DNA from: Talinum fruticosum | Lineage: Eukaryota; Streptophyta; Magnoliopsida; Caryophyllales; Talinaceae | NCBI GenBank assembly: GCA_021018815.1 | Contig: JAITYX010000058.1 | Location: 823,001-887,000, forward strand | Direction of reading: 5' to 3' | DNA length: 64,000 nt | Shown: piece after piece, positions 45,031 to 56,619 of the stretch | Layout: the number at the start of each line of letters is the position of its first letter | Numbering within the stretch: the stretch's first letter is position 1 | Program-made: the position numbers and the translations under genes | Notes under the pieces: model-generated | Told to the model about the DNA's origin: nothing | The model's database searches: none | Seen by the model: only the letters and a program-made list of their open reading frames with translations

Positions 45031-45578
45031 CATTATACAAGTTTGGGTCATAGACTAGAGGCTCCCCTCGAAGCCCAATTCGGATAAAATAACAAAATCA
45101 AAAGGTGTGATAGTCATCTCCCGAAAGAAAGGTGGAATGTGTTAGTGGCATCCCAAAAGCGCCGACTAATAGCCCTAATGGGATCCAACTCTCTTTTGTC
45201 ACAAAGATGATTCAAAGCAATGAAAAGGGAACCAAACCCAACGTTATGCATGACATCTTTTAAGGGATAGTGCATTTTTCTACATGTTTCCATGAACTTG
45301 GGTATGGCTGCACTACTTCGAATTGAGCCTTTCTACAAGAAAAAAATCCAATAAGATTTTTAGTAGAAGTACTACTCTAAGTGAGCAAAAGTAGAAGTTT
45401 AAGCCAACGAGCTTACCGATAGAGATATGGCAAGAGAAGATACATGGTTTTCAACCTCCACTAAGAGGTCATTTGGGTTCCATTCTTCATGAGGATGCCA
45501 TTCCCGTTCCAAGAAGTTGTCATGGACCAACTTCTCGGCCCTTGTCCTCCCAGTAGGATGAGCCTTTCTTCTAGACAT
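45031..45578 (-). pseudogene. Antisense PMD gene, second copy, 5' exons
   Basis: Exon 1 (45578-45417) is an intact 162 bp: MSRRKAHPTGRTRAEKLVHD to SSLAISLS, phase 0, then a GTAAGC donor. The intron ends TTTCTTGTAG at 45333. Exon 2 starts at 45332 and reads QFEVVQPYPKFMETC, LFIALNHLCDKRELDPIRAI and TNTFHLSFGEMTITPFDF. The THTFHL-GEMTIT pattern is the PMD family hallmark. Exon 2 is cut by copia element 1 at 45025 and continues at 32629. This is the best preserved 5' end of the three copies. Confidence 0.75.
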
Positions 45579-46313
45579 CTTTGAAGAGATGATTTTGAAT
45601 ACCAACTAGTTTTCTCAAAGAGTAAAGCAAGGATACAACAAGAGCAAAGCCGGAAAGAAAGAAAGGAGTAAGTGAAGTGTGCAAAATGAACAAACTAAAC
45701 TCCTCTTTGATAAACCCATCTAAGCAAGGCAAGGCAAGCATACAAGACAAGAGTCAAAAAGCAAGAGGAGACCTAGGAAATCCGGTAAAAGCACGTTGTG
45801 GCCGGGCACGCCAAACGCCGGTTGGCGTCGACCAGGAGGAGAGGTAGTGTCTCGTCAATGGTAGCCTTGCAGTCGTAGCTGATAGGGTAGTTGTGAAGTC
45901 TCATCAAGCATGGCAAGTGGATGTTTGGCACCATAGGCATACAAGTGGGAGCTTTTGAAGCCACCAAATCAAATTTTGTAGATCAAATTTTCAGTTTGTT
46001 TTGATCGAATTATTGAGGTAAAACACTCGAACCTTTGTCAAGTATGATTATCCACTAACAAGCATGTTAGTACAAGCAGATTATTAGGCCAAACTTTAGA
46101 TCAAAGATGATCGAAGTTTTAACATCAAAATTTACCAAGCTTCGGGCTTCGAACGCATGCATCGCAATGAAGTCTAGGCCCTATCTCGAAGTTCGGGTTG
46201 GACAACAACCAATTTCGGACGCTACACAAACAATCAACACTCAAAGCAACGCGCAAAATTGAGATAAGTATCCTTTAGTGTCTACTTTGACCCTTCGTCT
46301 TTCGGACTCGGTC
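45579..46313. other. Upstream region of antisense PMD gene, second copy
   Basis: Matches 24968-25677 and holds no supported gene. It is expected to contain the minus-strand promoter. Confidence 0.45.
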
Positions 46314-46324
46314 AAAGTGGGAGC
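46284..46324 (+). promoter_or_regulatory. Tat polypurine tract with inverted repeat, second copy
   Basis: ACTTTGACC (46284-46292) and GGTCAAAGT (46310-46318) frame the same loop as at 25648-25682, followed by AAAGTGGGAGC. Confidence 0.72.
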
Positions 46325-46328
46325 CAAT

Positions 46329-47065
46329 TATAGACCCCTAAAATGTGTCGTCCCTTATCTCTTTTATTTTTTTTTATATTGTTGGCCCGATGATGAGATC
46401 CCGATTCTTGTTTGAGGATCCGGATCACGGACTGTATTTGACTAGTGTGACAGACAACCAATAAACCACAAAAAACCCCTTAGCGCCAAATAAAATAGCC
46501 TTTTGCCTTAGGATGGTCCAAAAATCCCTTTTCTTTCGGACGGCCCAAGCCCGGGTAAAACCTCTAGAGTCAATAGAAGCCAGTGCCGTGTACGGGAGAT
46601 TTCGGGTTTAAAATTATGCGTTTCACTTTTGTCCAACCAGACACGGAGCTGAAGACCTCAAAGCGACATTAAGCGTTGCATTTCATGATCACGAGCATCA
46701 AAGTATTGCATTAGCTCCTAGACAGATCCGCCCGAGACAAGGAGCACACATCCCCAAAACGTCACCGTACGACCGACGCCCCCAACCTGGATTAGTTCAC
46801 CTTGAAATGTCGTGTTTTGGTCCGATGAATCTCTTCGCAACATGGAAGGGCACGAAACCCTAGGCAACACCAGGTGGTCCATGCCCGTGACCGTGGTTCT
46901 ATCCGATTTTATCACTTCAACTTTAGGATGGTTTTTTATAGCAGATTCTGTTCAACTTTAGACTCCTAGCTACATACAAACCCTAGGTCATTTGTGACCT
47001 AGCCTTCTCCTTATAATTGGAGAGCTTAGGCTCTCATTTCGAGTAGGAATTTCTCTTATGCACTA
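46329..47065 (+). repeat. Tat-type LTR, truncated
   Basis: Matches 25694 to about 26420. It begins TATAGACCCC (TG changed to TA), keeps the hairpin at 46983-47002, and stops at the copia LTR inserted at 47066. Confidence 0.82.
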
Positions 47066-47571
47066 TAAAGGTTTGCTCTTAGAGAGTCTTAGTCACCCTA
47101 GAGAGGGGATGAATAGGGTGATGAGAAAATTTTAACAAACTTGGAAGATTAAAGCTTGAAAAGAATAATCAAGACGATCCGAGTCTAAATTGGACTCGGA
47201 AAAGTGTGAACTCGGATATACGTGGAAACTCTCATGGGGTAGAAAATGACGGCCAGTGCTAGTCCAAGCACCAAGTCAAATCCACTATTTTGAATTCACA
47301 AAAGACGACAGAACCGACTCAACCAAAATTTCTCCCTTGAACAATTCCTTACAAAGTTTTCCTCGACTCGAAATTCCCTTATCCGATCTAGTACTTCCTA
47401 ACCGAGGTAACCTTTACAACTAGGGACAACCGAGCTGAGTTGACCCCCTTATAGCTCAATCAAGGGACCTTACTGAGTAAGTAAGATGGAGTATGTAAAT
47501 GATAACAAGACTTTACAACACGGAAAGTATGAGTTACAAGTTGGGAGTTGTAAATAGAAGGTTGAGTATGA
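47066..47571 (-). repeat. Minus-strand copia LTR fragment, subtype 2
   Basis: The last 506 bp of a copia LTR read on the minus strand, starting TAAAGGTTTGCTC at the left. It shares the stretch TTTTAACAAACTTGGA and GCTTGAAAAGAATAATCAAGAC with 63712-63889 and not with the LTRs at 48600-49109 or 56620-57102. It ends in TATGA where copia element 2 begins. Confidence 0.9.
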
Positions 47572-49109
47572 TGAAGACTCAAACTTTCCATGTATAACAT
47601 TCTGAGTACTATCAAGGAATCAGGTACAAACTTCATCTCCGGCAAGTTTTGATTACAAGTCATTCTAAGTGCTATAGAAACTTTTCCGAGTGGCATAGAA
47701 CCTTTTCGAGTGTTATAGAAACTATTACATATGTTTTCATTTGATTTTGACTGACTCGGAAAGCATACTCTTGCTCATCGGTTTACATTTGTAGTTCCGA
47801 GTTACTCGGACAACACTCAGATGTATCGCATGTTCAAACATTCGCTCTAACACGTGTAACTCAGGTCCGACTTCATATTCCAAGTTTAAGTGAATTACAG
47901 CGTTAATTCATTTCTTTAAGTCGACTTGTTTTGTTTGAACTATATTTGTCTAGATCAAGTATTCTTACTCCGATATTCTTTATCTAACTTGATCTTTCTT
48001 TAAACTAAGTCAGATGGAATTTGAGTATAATGGATATTAGACTCAGAAAATTCCACTCTTCCAAAACTCGGATAATTATGCACTTAATTATCATAATTAA
48101 ATTATTATCTCGTGTCTAATCTTGGACCAAAGTATTTTATACTTTGAGAACCAAAATTGATTCACTTTTGTAGGTTATCTAAACGAGGTTATCCTATTTT
48201 TGAATTATAAAAGTAACCGGCTTCAAAATATTAAATCACCAGAGAAACAAGGCTTTTTCTACTTCGACCAAGGACCGGACACTATATCGGGGTTGTTTGT
48301 TTCCAAAATTGGAAATCTTCAATGCTAAGCTCAACGGTGATTTCCACCATACTTTTCGGACACCACTAGTGAATTGGGACATTCTAAGTAGTCAAGAGCC
48401 ATTGCACAACGTTCACATCCCAACAGATCTTTTCCGAGCCACTCGGAAGAACCGTTACAACGGTCTCGAGAGGACTTCTAATCGGAAGATAGTCGCAACG
48501 GCTAATCTGCTTAGTCACCTATAAATAGAAGCCAACTCTCAAGACTTGAAGATTGCTGGAATCATTGTCGATACACATACTTAAGAAAAAGTCTTTGTAT
48601 TCATACACAATCTTCTACTTACAACTCCAACTCTATACTTAACATCTTTCCGAGTTATAAGGTCTTGTAATCGATTACAAATTCTCTTCTTACTTTCCGA
48701 GTAGGGTCCCTTGACTGAGCTATAAGGGTTAACTCAGCTCGGTTGTCCCTAGCTATAAAGGTTACCTCGGTTAGGAAATACTAGATCGAGATAAAGGAAC
48801 TTTTGAGTCTAGGAAAACTTTGTAAGGAATTGTCTAAGGGAGCAATTCGGTAGAGTTTGTGTACTCGTATTTTGTAGATTCAAAATAGTGGATTTGACTT
48901 AGTGCTTGGATTAGCACTGGCCGTGGTTTTCTCGCCCCAGGAGGGTTTCCGCGTAATTTCGAGTTAATACTTTTTTAGTCCAATTTAGACTCAGGCGAGT
49001 CTCAAAGTCTGTTTTAGACTTTAATCTTCCATTTATTGATTTAATTTCCTCATCACCCTATTCACCGCCCCCTCTAGGGTGACTAAGTCTCTCTAAGAGC
49101 AAACCTTTA
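47572..49109 (+). repeat. 5' LTR of copia element 2, subtype 1
   Basis: 1538 bp from TGAAGACTC to AAACCTTTA. TATA box in CACCTATAAATAGAAGCC near 48521. Hairpin 1 stem TGAGCT (48716-48721) with AGCTCG (48736-48741); hairpin 2 CCTAGC (48748-48753) with GTTAGG (48770-48775). Compared with element 1 an A-T pair became G-C in stem 1. Confidence 0.92.
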
Positions 49110-49111
49110 AT

Positions 49112-49124
49112 TGGTATTAGAGCC
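49112..49124 (+). promoter_or_regulatory. Primer-binding site, copia element 2
   Basis: TGGTATTAGAGCC, one change from TGGTATCAGAGCC, the initiator-Met tRNA site. Confidence 0.88.
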
Positions 49125-49169
49125 TAGCCTTTCAAAAGGGATCTAACCATCCAAAGGTCTAAAGATCAA

Positions 49170-50175
49170 ATGGCACGGAACAATGGAGAGTTCGATGAAG
49201 GAAGAACTTCCAACAAACCACCAAAGTTTAAAGGATCAAACTTCGTACATCTGGAAGAAGCTCATGGAATGCTTTCTACTGGATCACGATGAAGATGTAT
49301 GGAACATCATACGAGAAGGCAACTACATTCCAATGAGGATGGAGGAAACAAGACTCGTGTCCAAGGCAAAGATCAAGTGCACCACTCAAGAGGCGAAAAG
49401 TTCGTAAAGAACTTTAAAGCAATGAACATTCTGATGTGCGCCATCAGCTCGAAGAGTACAACAGAGTGCCAGCTTGTGACACAGCCAAAGAAGTGTGGGA
49501 CACTCTTGTCAACACATATGAAGGCACAAGCCAAGTGAGACAAGCGAAGATAAGCCAATATCTTCACAAGTATGAGCTGTTCAAGATGGAGCCAAAAGAA
49601 AACATCACTCGGATGTTCATCCGCTTCAATGAGATTACTAACAATCTCAAATCTCTAGGTAGAAAGATTTCTCATGAGGAAATGTGTAGAAAGATACTAA
49701 GAAGTCTACCCAAGAGAAGATGGGGTCCGATGGTGACAGCCATCGAGGAAGCTTAGAACCTCTCTTTATTAAAGCCGGACGAACTCATTGGAAAGCTACT
49801 CACCCATGAGATCCATCCGGAAGAAGAGGACACCGAGGTCAGCACTAAGAAGAATATTAGGCTAAAGGCCTCGTAAAGCGAGAGAAGAAACTCTTAGTTC
49901 ATCATACTCGGAAGAAGATCCCATGGCACTTATCGCCGGAGGCTTTAAAAGAAAGATGAAGCATAAGAGATGGGACAAACGACCAAGAGAAGAGTTCTGC
50001 AAGAAAGATAAGAAGGATAGAAAAGGTAAAAACTCTTCCCCTTCAAAGTTATCTTTGACTAAGAACTCGGGCTGTTTTGAATGTGGCAGACAAAGAACAC
50101 ATAGTCAAAGACTCGTCCAAGGAGAAAGAGGGGCAGAAAAAAGAAGAAGGCTATGATGGCCACATGGAGTGATGA
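49170..50175 (+). pseudogene. gag: Copia gag, element 2
   Basis: The ATG at 49170 gives MARNNGEFDEGRTSN. The UBN2-type core is well kept in the frame 49436-49756 (AKEVWDTLVNTYEGTSQV, ISQYLHKYELFKMEPKENI, RMFIRFNEITNNL, HEEMCRKILRSLPKRRWG). The zinc knuckle near 50065 keeps CFECG but the His and last Cys are lost to a shift (RQRTHSQ). Basic tail follows. Shifts at about 49240, 49440, 49755 and 50090. Confidence 0.88.
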
Positions 50176-50209
50176 AGATTCATCGAAGAAGATGAAGACT
50201 CGGATGACT

Positions 50210-50760
50210 CAAAGTATCCGATGGCACTATCAAACTCGGAAGCTGAATATGAGTCAAACTCGGATCACTCGCAGACAGTGAGGAAACGAATCCTCATGAG
50301 GTAATTGAATATTTTCTCAAGTTTTCTAAAGTTGATTTAGCTAAATATATTTATACTTTGGAAGAGAAGTCCAACTCGATTCTTCTCGGTTTAAAAGAAC
50401 AACTTGAGTCTATCACTTCGAGAGCATTTCTTTGAAAAATGAATTAGAAAAACCGAGACTTACTCTAAGAGAACTCAAGACTAGTGCTCAATCTAATGAG
50501 GCTAAGTCCGAGTCACTTAAAAAATGAGCATCCGAAGTAAAAGCTCAATGAGTCTCGAGAACTTGTTCTACAGTTTACTCAAGGTCGAAAAACCTTGACA
50601 TGCTCTTAGGGTCTCAATGTGTCTCCTTCGTAAAAGAAGGACTTGGTTTTAACAAGGAGGAGGAATCTAATTCCTACTCGAGCTTTTCAAAAATGATTCC
50701 GGAACTGTGAAGTTCAGGAAGGCTGAGCATAGTCCCATTCATAAGAATGAAAAGAGGACT
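50210..50760 (+). pseudogene. Gag-pol linker, element 2
   Basis: Counterpart of 35336-35848: an acidic start, then VIEYFLKFSKVDLAKYIYTLEE-like and coiled-coil segments in broken frames, and the QKNLDMLLGSQ-like block near 50595. Stops and shifts every 100-150 bp. Confidence 0.7.
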
Positions 50761-51019
50761 GAGCCCGGACCAACCTACAGGAGAAAACCTTCTCCACCGG
50801 TTTATAAAAGAAAAGATTTTCAAAAGAAAGAGACACGGACTCGGTTTTCTAAAAGGAAGACTCATAATTAGACCAAACGCAAAGTTATTCAAATCTAGGT
50901 TCCCAAGAGTCTTCTTCCTTAGAAAAGGACCACAAGTAAAGGGAGTTACTAGGTTCGTTAGAGGAAGTGAGAAAGGTTAGTTTATTTCTGTCTTCCGGTA
51001 GCTCAAAAAAGAACAAAAG

Positions 51020-51384
51020 GGCATTGGTACCTAGACGGTGGATGCTCACGCCACATGTTAGGAGACTCAAGACTCTTTTCCGATTTAGAAGAGTACAAGG
51101 GAGGCAAAGTCACATTTGGAGATGATAGCAAGGGCAAGATAATTAGGATAGGCAAGATTGGAAAAGGAGACAATCTAGTCAACCTAATCTACCTTGTCAA
51201 GGGATTGAAGTACAATCTACTTAGCATCTCTCAATTGTGTGACAAAGATCAAGAGGTAAGATTCACTTTAACCAACTTTTATATTTCTGATGAAACTACC
51301 AAGGAGACCAAGCTCTCGGGTAAGAGATCAGATTACACCTACACTATTCCTCTTCTCGACCCTAGTCGAATTTATCTTGTTTAA
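51020..51384 (+). pseudogene. Copia protease and pre-integrase region, element 2
   Basis: WYLDGGCSRHMLGDS surrounds the active site near 51030-51070 (DGG again). The frame at 51055-51384 continues with KVTFGDDSKGKIIRIGKIG and IYLVKGLKYNLLSISQLCDKDQEVRF. The protease N-terminal half upstream is frameshifted. Confidence 0.85.
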
Positions 51385-52388
51385 AAGCTTCTCTACATGA
51401 TGATTCTTGGACATGGCATCATAGACTAGGTCATGTCAGTATGCACACCATTAAGAAGCTTGCATATCATGGTTTAGTCGGAGGATTGCCCAACTGTGCA
51501 TTTAAGAAAGATAAAATTTGTGAAGCATGCACAAAAGGGAAACAAGTCAGATTATCCTTCAAATCTCTCAAAATTGTTTCCACATCTAAAGTGCTTGAAA
51601 TGTTGCAAATGGACTTATGTGGTGAAATCCCTGTCGAGAGTCTCGGAGGTAAATCATATGTGCTTATGATTGTTGATGACTACTCACGATTTACCCGGGT
51701 TTTTTTCTTAAGCACAAAAATGAAGCTTTCAAGGAGTTCAGCAAGCTCTGCAGGAAAATTCAAGTTGAGTCTCGGACTCGGATCAAAAGAATTCGAACTA
51801 ACCATGGAGGGAGTTCGACTACTCGCAATTTGCGGACTCCGTGATAAGAATGGTATCTCCCACAACTTCTTAGCACCAAGAACTCCTCAACAAAATGGAG
51901 TAGTAAAGAGAAAGAACCGAACTCTTAAAGAAATAGGAAGGACAATGATGATTGAACATGATCTACCTTACTATTTCTGGGCCGAGGCGATTAACACAAG
52001 AAACTACACATTGAATAAATGCCTCATCGGACCCATCCTGAAGAAAACCCCATACGAGCTCTACAAAGGGAAGAAACCCAACATTTCATACTTCAAATCC
52101 TTTGGATGTAAATGTTATGTTCATAACAATTATAAGGAGCACCCGACCAAGTTTGATGCTCGGTTAGATAAAGGTATTTTTCTTGGTTACTCATCTCATA
52201 GTAAAGCATATCGCATTTTCAATAAAAGAACTAATAAAGTGGAAGAAAATATCCACGTTGTTTTTGATGAGATTGAACAGGGAAAACCAAGTGAGTCAAC
52301 ATTCCCGGATCCGAAGCTCAGCCGAGATGATGATCTTAGTGAAGATGAGCTCGAAAGAGTCAAGGAAAGGTCACTCAAAATGAGGTAA
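51385..52388 (+). pseudogene. Copia integrase, element 2 (long open frame)
   Basis: The frame 51441-52388 is open for 315 codons, the longest here. It has the HHCC finger (MHTIKKLAYHG, CEACTKGKQ), MDLCGEIPVESLGG, MIVDDYSRFTRVF, then TPQQNGVVKRKNRT, MMIEHDLPYYFWAEAINT, ELYKGKKPNISYF and KFDARLDKGIFLGYSSHSKAYRIF. Between about 51705 and 51840 it is out of the ancestral frame: a base lost in a T run changes FLKHKNEAF into FLSTKMKL, and a second indel restores it. So the block between the first catalytic regions is scrambled and the enzyme would be inactive. Confidence 0.9.
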
Positions 52389-52669
52389 CTCGGAACAATC
52401 TGATTTAGAATTAAAGGACTCAAGAGCCAACTCGGAATGTTGAAGGCCAATCGGATGAGCAAGCTTACTCGGAACAGTACTTCTAAAGATCAACCAATTC
52501 AACCTACAAATCTGGTAAACTAGAGAACGAGTAGAGCATTCAAATATGCTTCAAGTCACCCACTCAAAAACATCTTGTCCGATATTAATAGTGGGGTATG
52601 AACTCGTTCCTCTCTATAAAATCTATGTGCATTCACCGCATTCATATCATTAACTAAACCCGTAAATGC

Positions 52670-53480
52670 ACTAGAGGCCCTAAATGAACCTGAATGGGTA
52701 GAGGCCATGCAAGAGAAACTCAATCAATTCGAAAGAAACCAAGTCCGGACTCGACCAAACGACCTTCGACGACCCAGTCATAGGAACCAAATGGGTTTTC
52801 AAGAACAAACTGGATGAAGGTGGGTTGGTAGTCGGGAATAAGGCTAGACTTGTGGCTCGAGGTTACAATGAAGAAGAAAGGATTGATTGTGGGGAAACCT
52901 TTGCACCTATTGTAGAATTGAAGCTATTAGAATCTTATTGGCATTTGCATCTAGCATGAATATCAAATTGTATCAAATGGATGAATGTGTTTTCCTTAAT
53001 GTTTTCATTGAAGAGGAAGTCTATGTTGAGCAACCCCCTAGATTTGAAAACTTAGAATTTCTAAATCATGTTTTCAAACTGCAAAGAGCTCTTTATGGTC
53101 TTAAACAAGCTCCCACAACCTGGTATGAAAGACTCGATCAATTTCTTGGTTGAAAATGATTTTAGAAGAGGTCAGATTGACAAGACTCTTTTTATAAAAA
53201 CCAACGGGAAAGACTTTCTTATTGCTCAAATCTATGTTGATGATATAATATTTGGAGCTACTAATGAAATTCTTTATCGAGATTTTTCTAAGTTAATGAG
53301 ACAGGAATTTCAAATGAGCATGATGGAAGAACTAAATTTCTTCCTTGGCCTACAAATCAAGCAAGAAAAAGTTGGCATCTACGTCCATCAATCAAAGTAA
53401 ATCAAGGAGCTGCTGAAGAAGTACAAACTTCAAGATGCAAAACATGCAGCAACACCAATGAGTAGCAAGCACAAAACTTG
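52670..53480 (+). pseudogene. Copia reverse transcriptase, element 2
   Basis: NEPEWVEAMQEKLN near 52690 and GTKWVFKNKLDEGGLVV near 52790 start the domain. The frame at 52887-53153 has RILLAFASSMNIKLYQMD and EEEVYVEQPP; the frame at 53068-53400 has the YVDD box (IYVDDIIFGATNE) and GLQIKQEKVGIYVHQSK, then TAA. The two overlap out of register, and the residue after the first Asp block is changed (DECVFLNVF for DVKCAFLNGF), with one codon lost. Confidence 0.9.
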
Positions 53481-54171
53481 ACTTAGATGAAAAAGGTAAA
53501 GCAGCAGATCGAAACTCTATCAAGGTATAATTGGATCTCTCGCTATATCTTACGTCCAGTAGGCTAGACATAATGTTTAGCGTATGTCCGTGTGCAATAT
53601 TTCAAGCTAATCCAAAAGAATCACATCTCACTGTGGTGAAAAGAATTTTTAGATATCTTACAGGGACTCGGAATCTAGGTCTATGGTACTTAAGAGACTC
53701 GGAACCGACTTTCACTACATACTCAAATACCGACTATGCTAGGTACAAGGTTGATAGAAAGAGCACCTCAGGAGCCCGCCGGTTTCGGGTCAATCCCTTA
53801 TATCTTGGCACTCAAAGAAGCGGAACTCGGTAGCTCTATCAACTCGCTGAAGGTGAATACATTATAGTTGGAGCATACCGTGCTCGGATTTTATGGATCA
53901 AGCCACACTTGAGAGATCTTGGAGTTTCATTCGGATAAATTCCAATCAAGTGTGACAATCAAAGTGCAATCAGCATCACTAAGAATCCAGTTCAACACTT
54001 AAAGACAAAGCATATTGTCGGTATCATTTTCTAAGAGACCATTCTGAGAAAGGTGATATTGAACTTGAATTCATTCCTACCAAACTTCAATTAGCTGATA
54101 TCTTTACTAAGCCACTTAGTGAGGATCAGTTTTGCTTTATTAGGAATGAGATTGGCATGATTAATGCATAA
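53481..54171 (+). pseudogene. Copia RNase H and pol C-terminus, element 2
   Basis: SLYLTSSRLDIMFSVCPCAIFQANPKESHLTVVKRIFRYLTGTRNLGLWY is open from 53531 to 53833, with YARYKVDRKSTSGA after it. The last part, near 54050-54171, reads IELEFIPTKLQLADIFTKPLSEDQFCFIRNEIGMINA and ends in TAA. Confidence 0.87.
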
Positions 54172-54479
54172 TTATGTGCTTTTCCGAGTGGAATTACTTT
54201 GCATGATTATGTGTTAAATGTTTCGTTTTTATGCTTTAATAACAATTAGTTCAGTTGAGCCGGTGACACCGAGCTATGAGCTATTGCTTGTTTGCGGTTT
54301 CGAGTCACTCGGAAACTTTACCGAGTCGAACTCATATTTTGAGAAAAATGGACATCAAACTTCGAAATCATCTCTAGATTAGTGGAGAATTTCATAAATT
54401 TCTTTTAAAATCTCTCTCTTTATCTCTCTTTCTCGTGCGCATCAATCGGAAAACTTGCCTTGGCGTACAATCAATGGAA

Positions 54480-54720
54480 TTCTAACTGTTGGAGAGTAGA
54501 ACAGTCACACCGGTCCGAGGCGACCATTGGAGAGTTGGGTCGAACGAACACCGAAGGAAAATTCTTTCTCTATAAATAGCATCCTTTTTCCTTCATTTCG
54601 CTACTTTACTCTCTACATACTCTCTCTCTCACTTACTACATCTCGAGCAAGTTCACTATTTTCGAAGAACGAATCGTCTCTCTCAAGCTAAGTGAAAGAA
54701 ATCTCAAGTAAGCACCGATT
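54480..54720 (+). promoter_or_regulatory. Internal promoter remnant of third ORF, element 2
   Basis: TATAAATAG at 54571-54579, CT-rich leader, and CAA|GTAAGC near 54707. Upstream TCTAACTGTTGG corresponds to one MSA-like unit with G to A changed. The arrangement matches element 1. Confidence 0.5.
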
Positions 54721-55110
54721 GCTCTCAGCTCTCTAGAGGAGGTTGCGGTCGAAGCAACTCCTTCCGAGGAGAAGGAGGAACAAGAGAAGGAAGAAGAGAA
54801 AGAGGAACAAGGAGAGAAGCAGGACGAAGCCGAGGGACAAGGTGCTCTAGGTCCTCAACCGGAACTAATAAGCTCGGACAGCGAGTCCGAGTGACTCAAA
54901 AGACTCGCGGATGTTGGACAATCTGCAGCAGTCAAGCCGGAGGAAGTACCCCCTTCGTGACATTCCAAGAGGATGAGCCTCCGGACGACGTCGTTCGGGT
55001 CAGCCACTCAAAGTTGATCCCCTTCCAGAGATACCAGCGCTGCCACCGCCCGGATCTTCAACGTCTTCATAAGCATACCAGCGCAGGCGCACTACACGCT
55101 CATCCGCCTC
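54721..55110 (+). pseudogene. Third ORF remnant, element 2
   Basis: Only the Glu/Lys-rich tail of the third ORF remains, with EEVAVEATPSEEKEEQEKE near 54740 and a SSDSESE end at about 54890, then a stretch matching element 1 near 41290 (GSATR-like). The start and the conserved LPFGALLTLVFKQF core are deleted directly after the leader splice donor. Confidence 0.6.
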
Positions 55111-55618
55111 AACTCGGACCGCACCCACTCCACCGTCTTAACTTTTTTTTTCTCTTGTTGTTTTTTTTCTTTTTTTGTCTAGACATCAAAATTGTATCTA
55201 CTTGATACATTCTTCCCCATTTTTTTGTTTTTTTTCTTTGAAAGGAAAAGGGGAGAATACACTAAATTTGTTGTCTTGTTTAGGCGGAGTTTTTCACCCT
55301 CTTTTATGTGTATTTTTTGTGTTTTTAGGTATATATATGAATGAAGTTTCTAATTTCGAGCATATTGATTTCCGAGTATAACTCTTTCCGAGTTTGAATT
55401 TCTCATTTAGTTTTGCTCCGATATATCAGCTTGTTTCTCTATTTTACTCGATATAATTACTCATGACTCTTCACCATATGAGTTATCTCGCAAAAATATT
55501 CTAAGTTCGAAACACTTCACTCTTTACTCCATTTTCTATGATGTTTCACTAAGTCGAATGAAAACTTATGATTCTTTCACTAACAAAGTTTCTGTCTAAC
55601 TATGGAATGCCTTTCATC
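55111..55618 (+). other. 3' untranslated region, element 2
   Basis: T-rich sequence without a gene, ending TTTCTGTCTAACTATGGAATGCCTTTCAT as in element 1. Confidence 0.6.
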
Positions 55619-55630
55619 AAAAAGGGAAGA
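55619..55630 (+). promoter_or_regulatory. Polypurine tract, copia element 2
   Basis: AAAAAGGGAAGA, one base before the LTR start at 55632. Confidence 0.82.
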
Positions 55631-55631
55631 T

Positions 55632-56619
55632 TGAAGACTCAAACTCGAAAACTAGACCATTCTGAGTACTACCAAAGAGAGGTACAAACTTCTTCCCTCC
55701 TATGTTTTGATTACAAGCCATTCCGAGTATTATAGAAACTCTTGCATATGTTTTCATTCGATTCTGTCCGACTCGGAAAACACGTTTTCATCTATCATCT
55801 CACACTCGATGTTTCGAGTCACTTAGACACTACTCAGATTTATTGCATGTTTAAATAATCTCTCTAACACTTCATATCTAAGTTCCGACAACGATATGTT
55901 GAAGTAAAGTGAATTACTACGTTAATTCAGCTTTCTAAGTCGAGCATATTTTTTGAGAATTATTTGCCTAGATAAAGCACCTATACTCGATGTTTTCACT
56001 CTTATAACTTGATCTCTCTTAAGACCGACTACGATGGAATCTGAGTATAATGAATATTAGACTCGGAAAATTCCACTCTTCTAGACCTAAAATAATTATG
56101 AACTTAATTATCCTAATTAGATTATTATCTCGTGCCTAATCTTGCACCAAAGTATTTTATACTTTGAGAATCAAAATTATTTACTTTTGTAGGTTATCCT
56201 AACAAGGTTATCCTATTTTTGAATGACAAAAGTAATCGGCTTCAAGTTGTCAATCACCAGTAGACAAGGCTTTTCTACTTCGAACAAGGCTCGGACGTTG
56301 TGTCGGGATTGTTTGTTTCCAAAACTGGAAAACTTCAACGCTAAGCTCAATGGTGGTTTTCACCCTACTTTTCGGACAACACCAGTTGATTGGAGCACCC
56401 TTAGGACTCCAAAGCCATTGCACAACGTTCACATCTCAATGGATCTTTTCGAGTCACTCGGAAGAACCGTTACAATGGTCACAAAGGACTTCTATTCGAA
56501 GTTTGTCACAATAGCTAATCCGCTTTGTCATCTATAAATAGAAGCTAACTCTCAAGACTTGAAGATTGCTTAACATATTGTTAATACACATCACTTAAGC
56601 AAAAGTCATTGTATTTATA
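55632..56619 (+). repeat. 3' LTR of copia element 2, truncated
   Basis: 988 bp from TGAAGACTC to GTATTTATA, where a minus-strand LTR takes over. TATA box in CATCTATAAATAGAAGC near 56533. The break is at the same LTR position as the end of 47066-47571. Confidence 0.9.

Larger units (their letters stand above)
47572..56619 (+). mobile_element. Ty1/copia element 2 (left part of an inverted pair)
   Basis: Same family as element 1: 5' LTR, initiator-Met primer site, gag, linker, protease, integrase, RT, RNase H, post-pol region, polypurine tract and a 3' LTR cut at 56619. The 5' LTR subtype does not pair with the LTR piece at its other flank (63712) but with 56620-57102, so the element is probably a chimera of two original copies joined by inversion. 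Confidence 0.88.
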
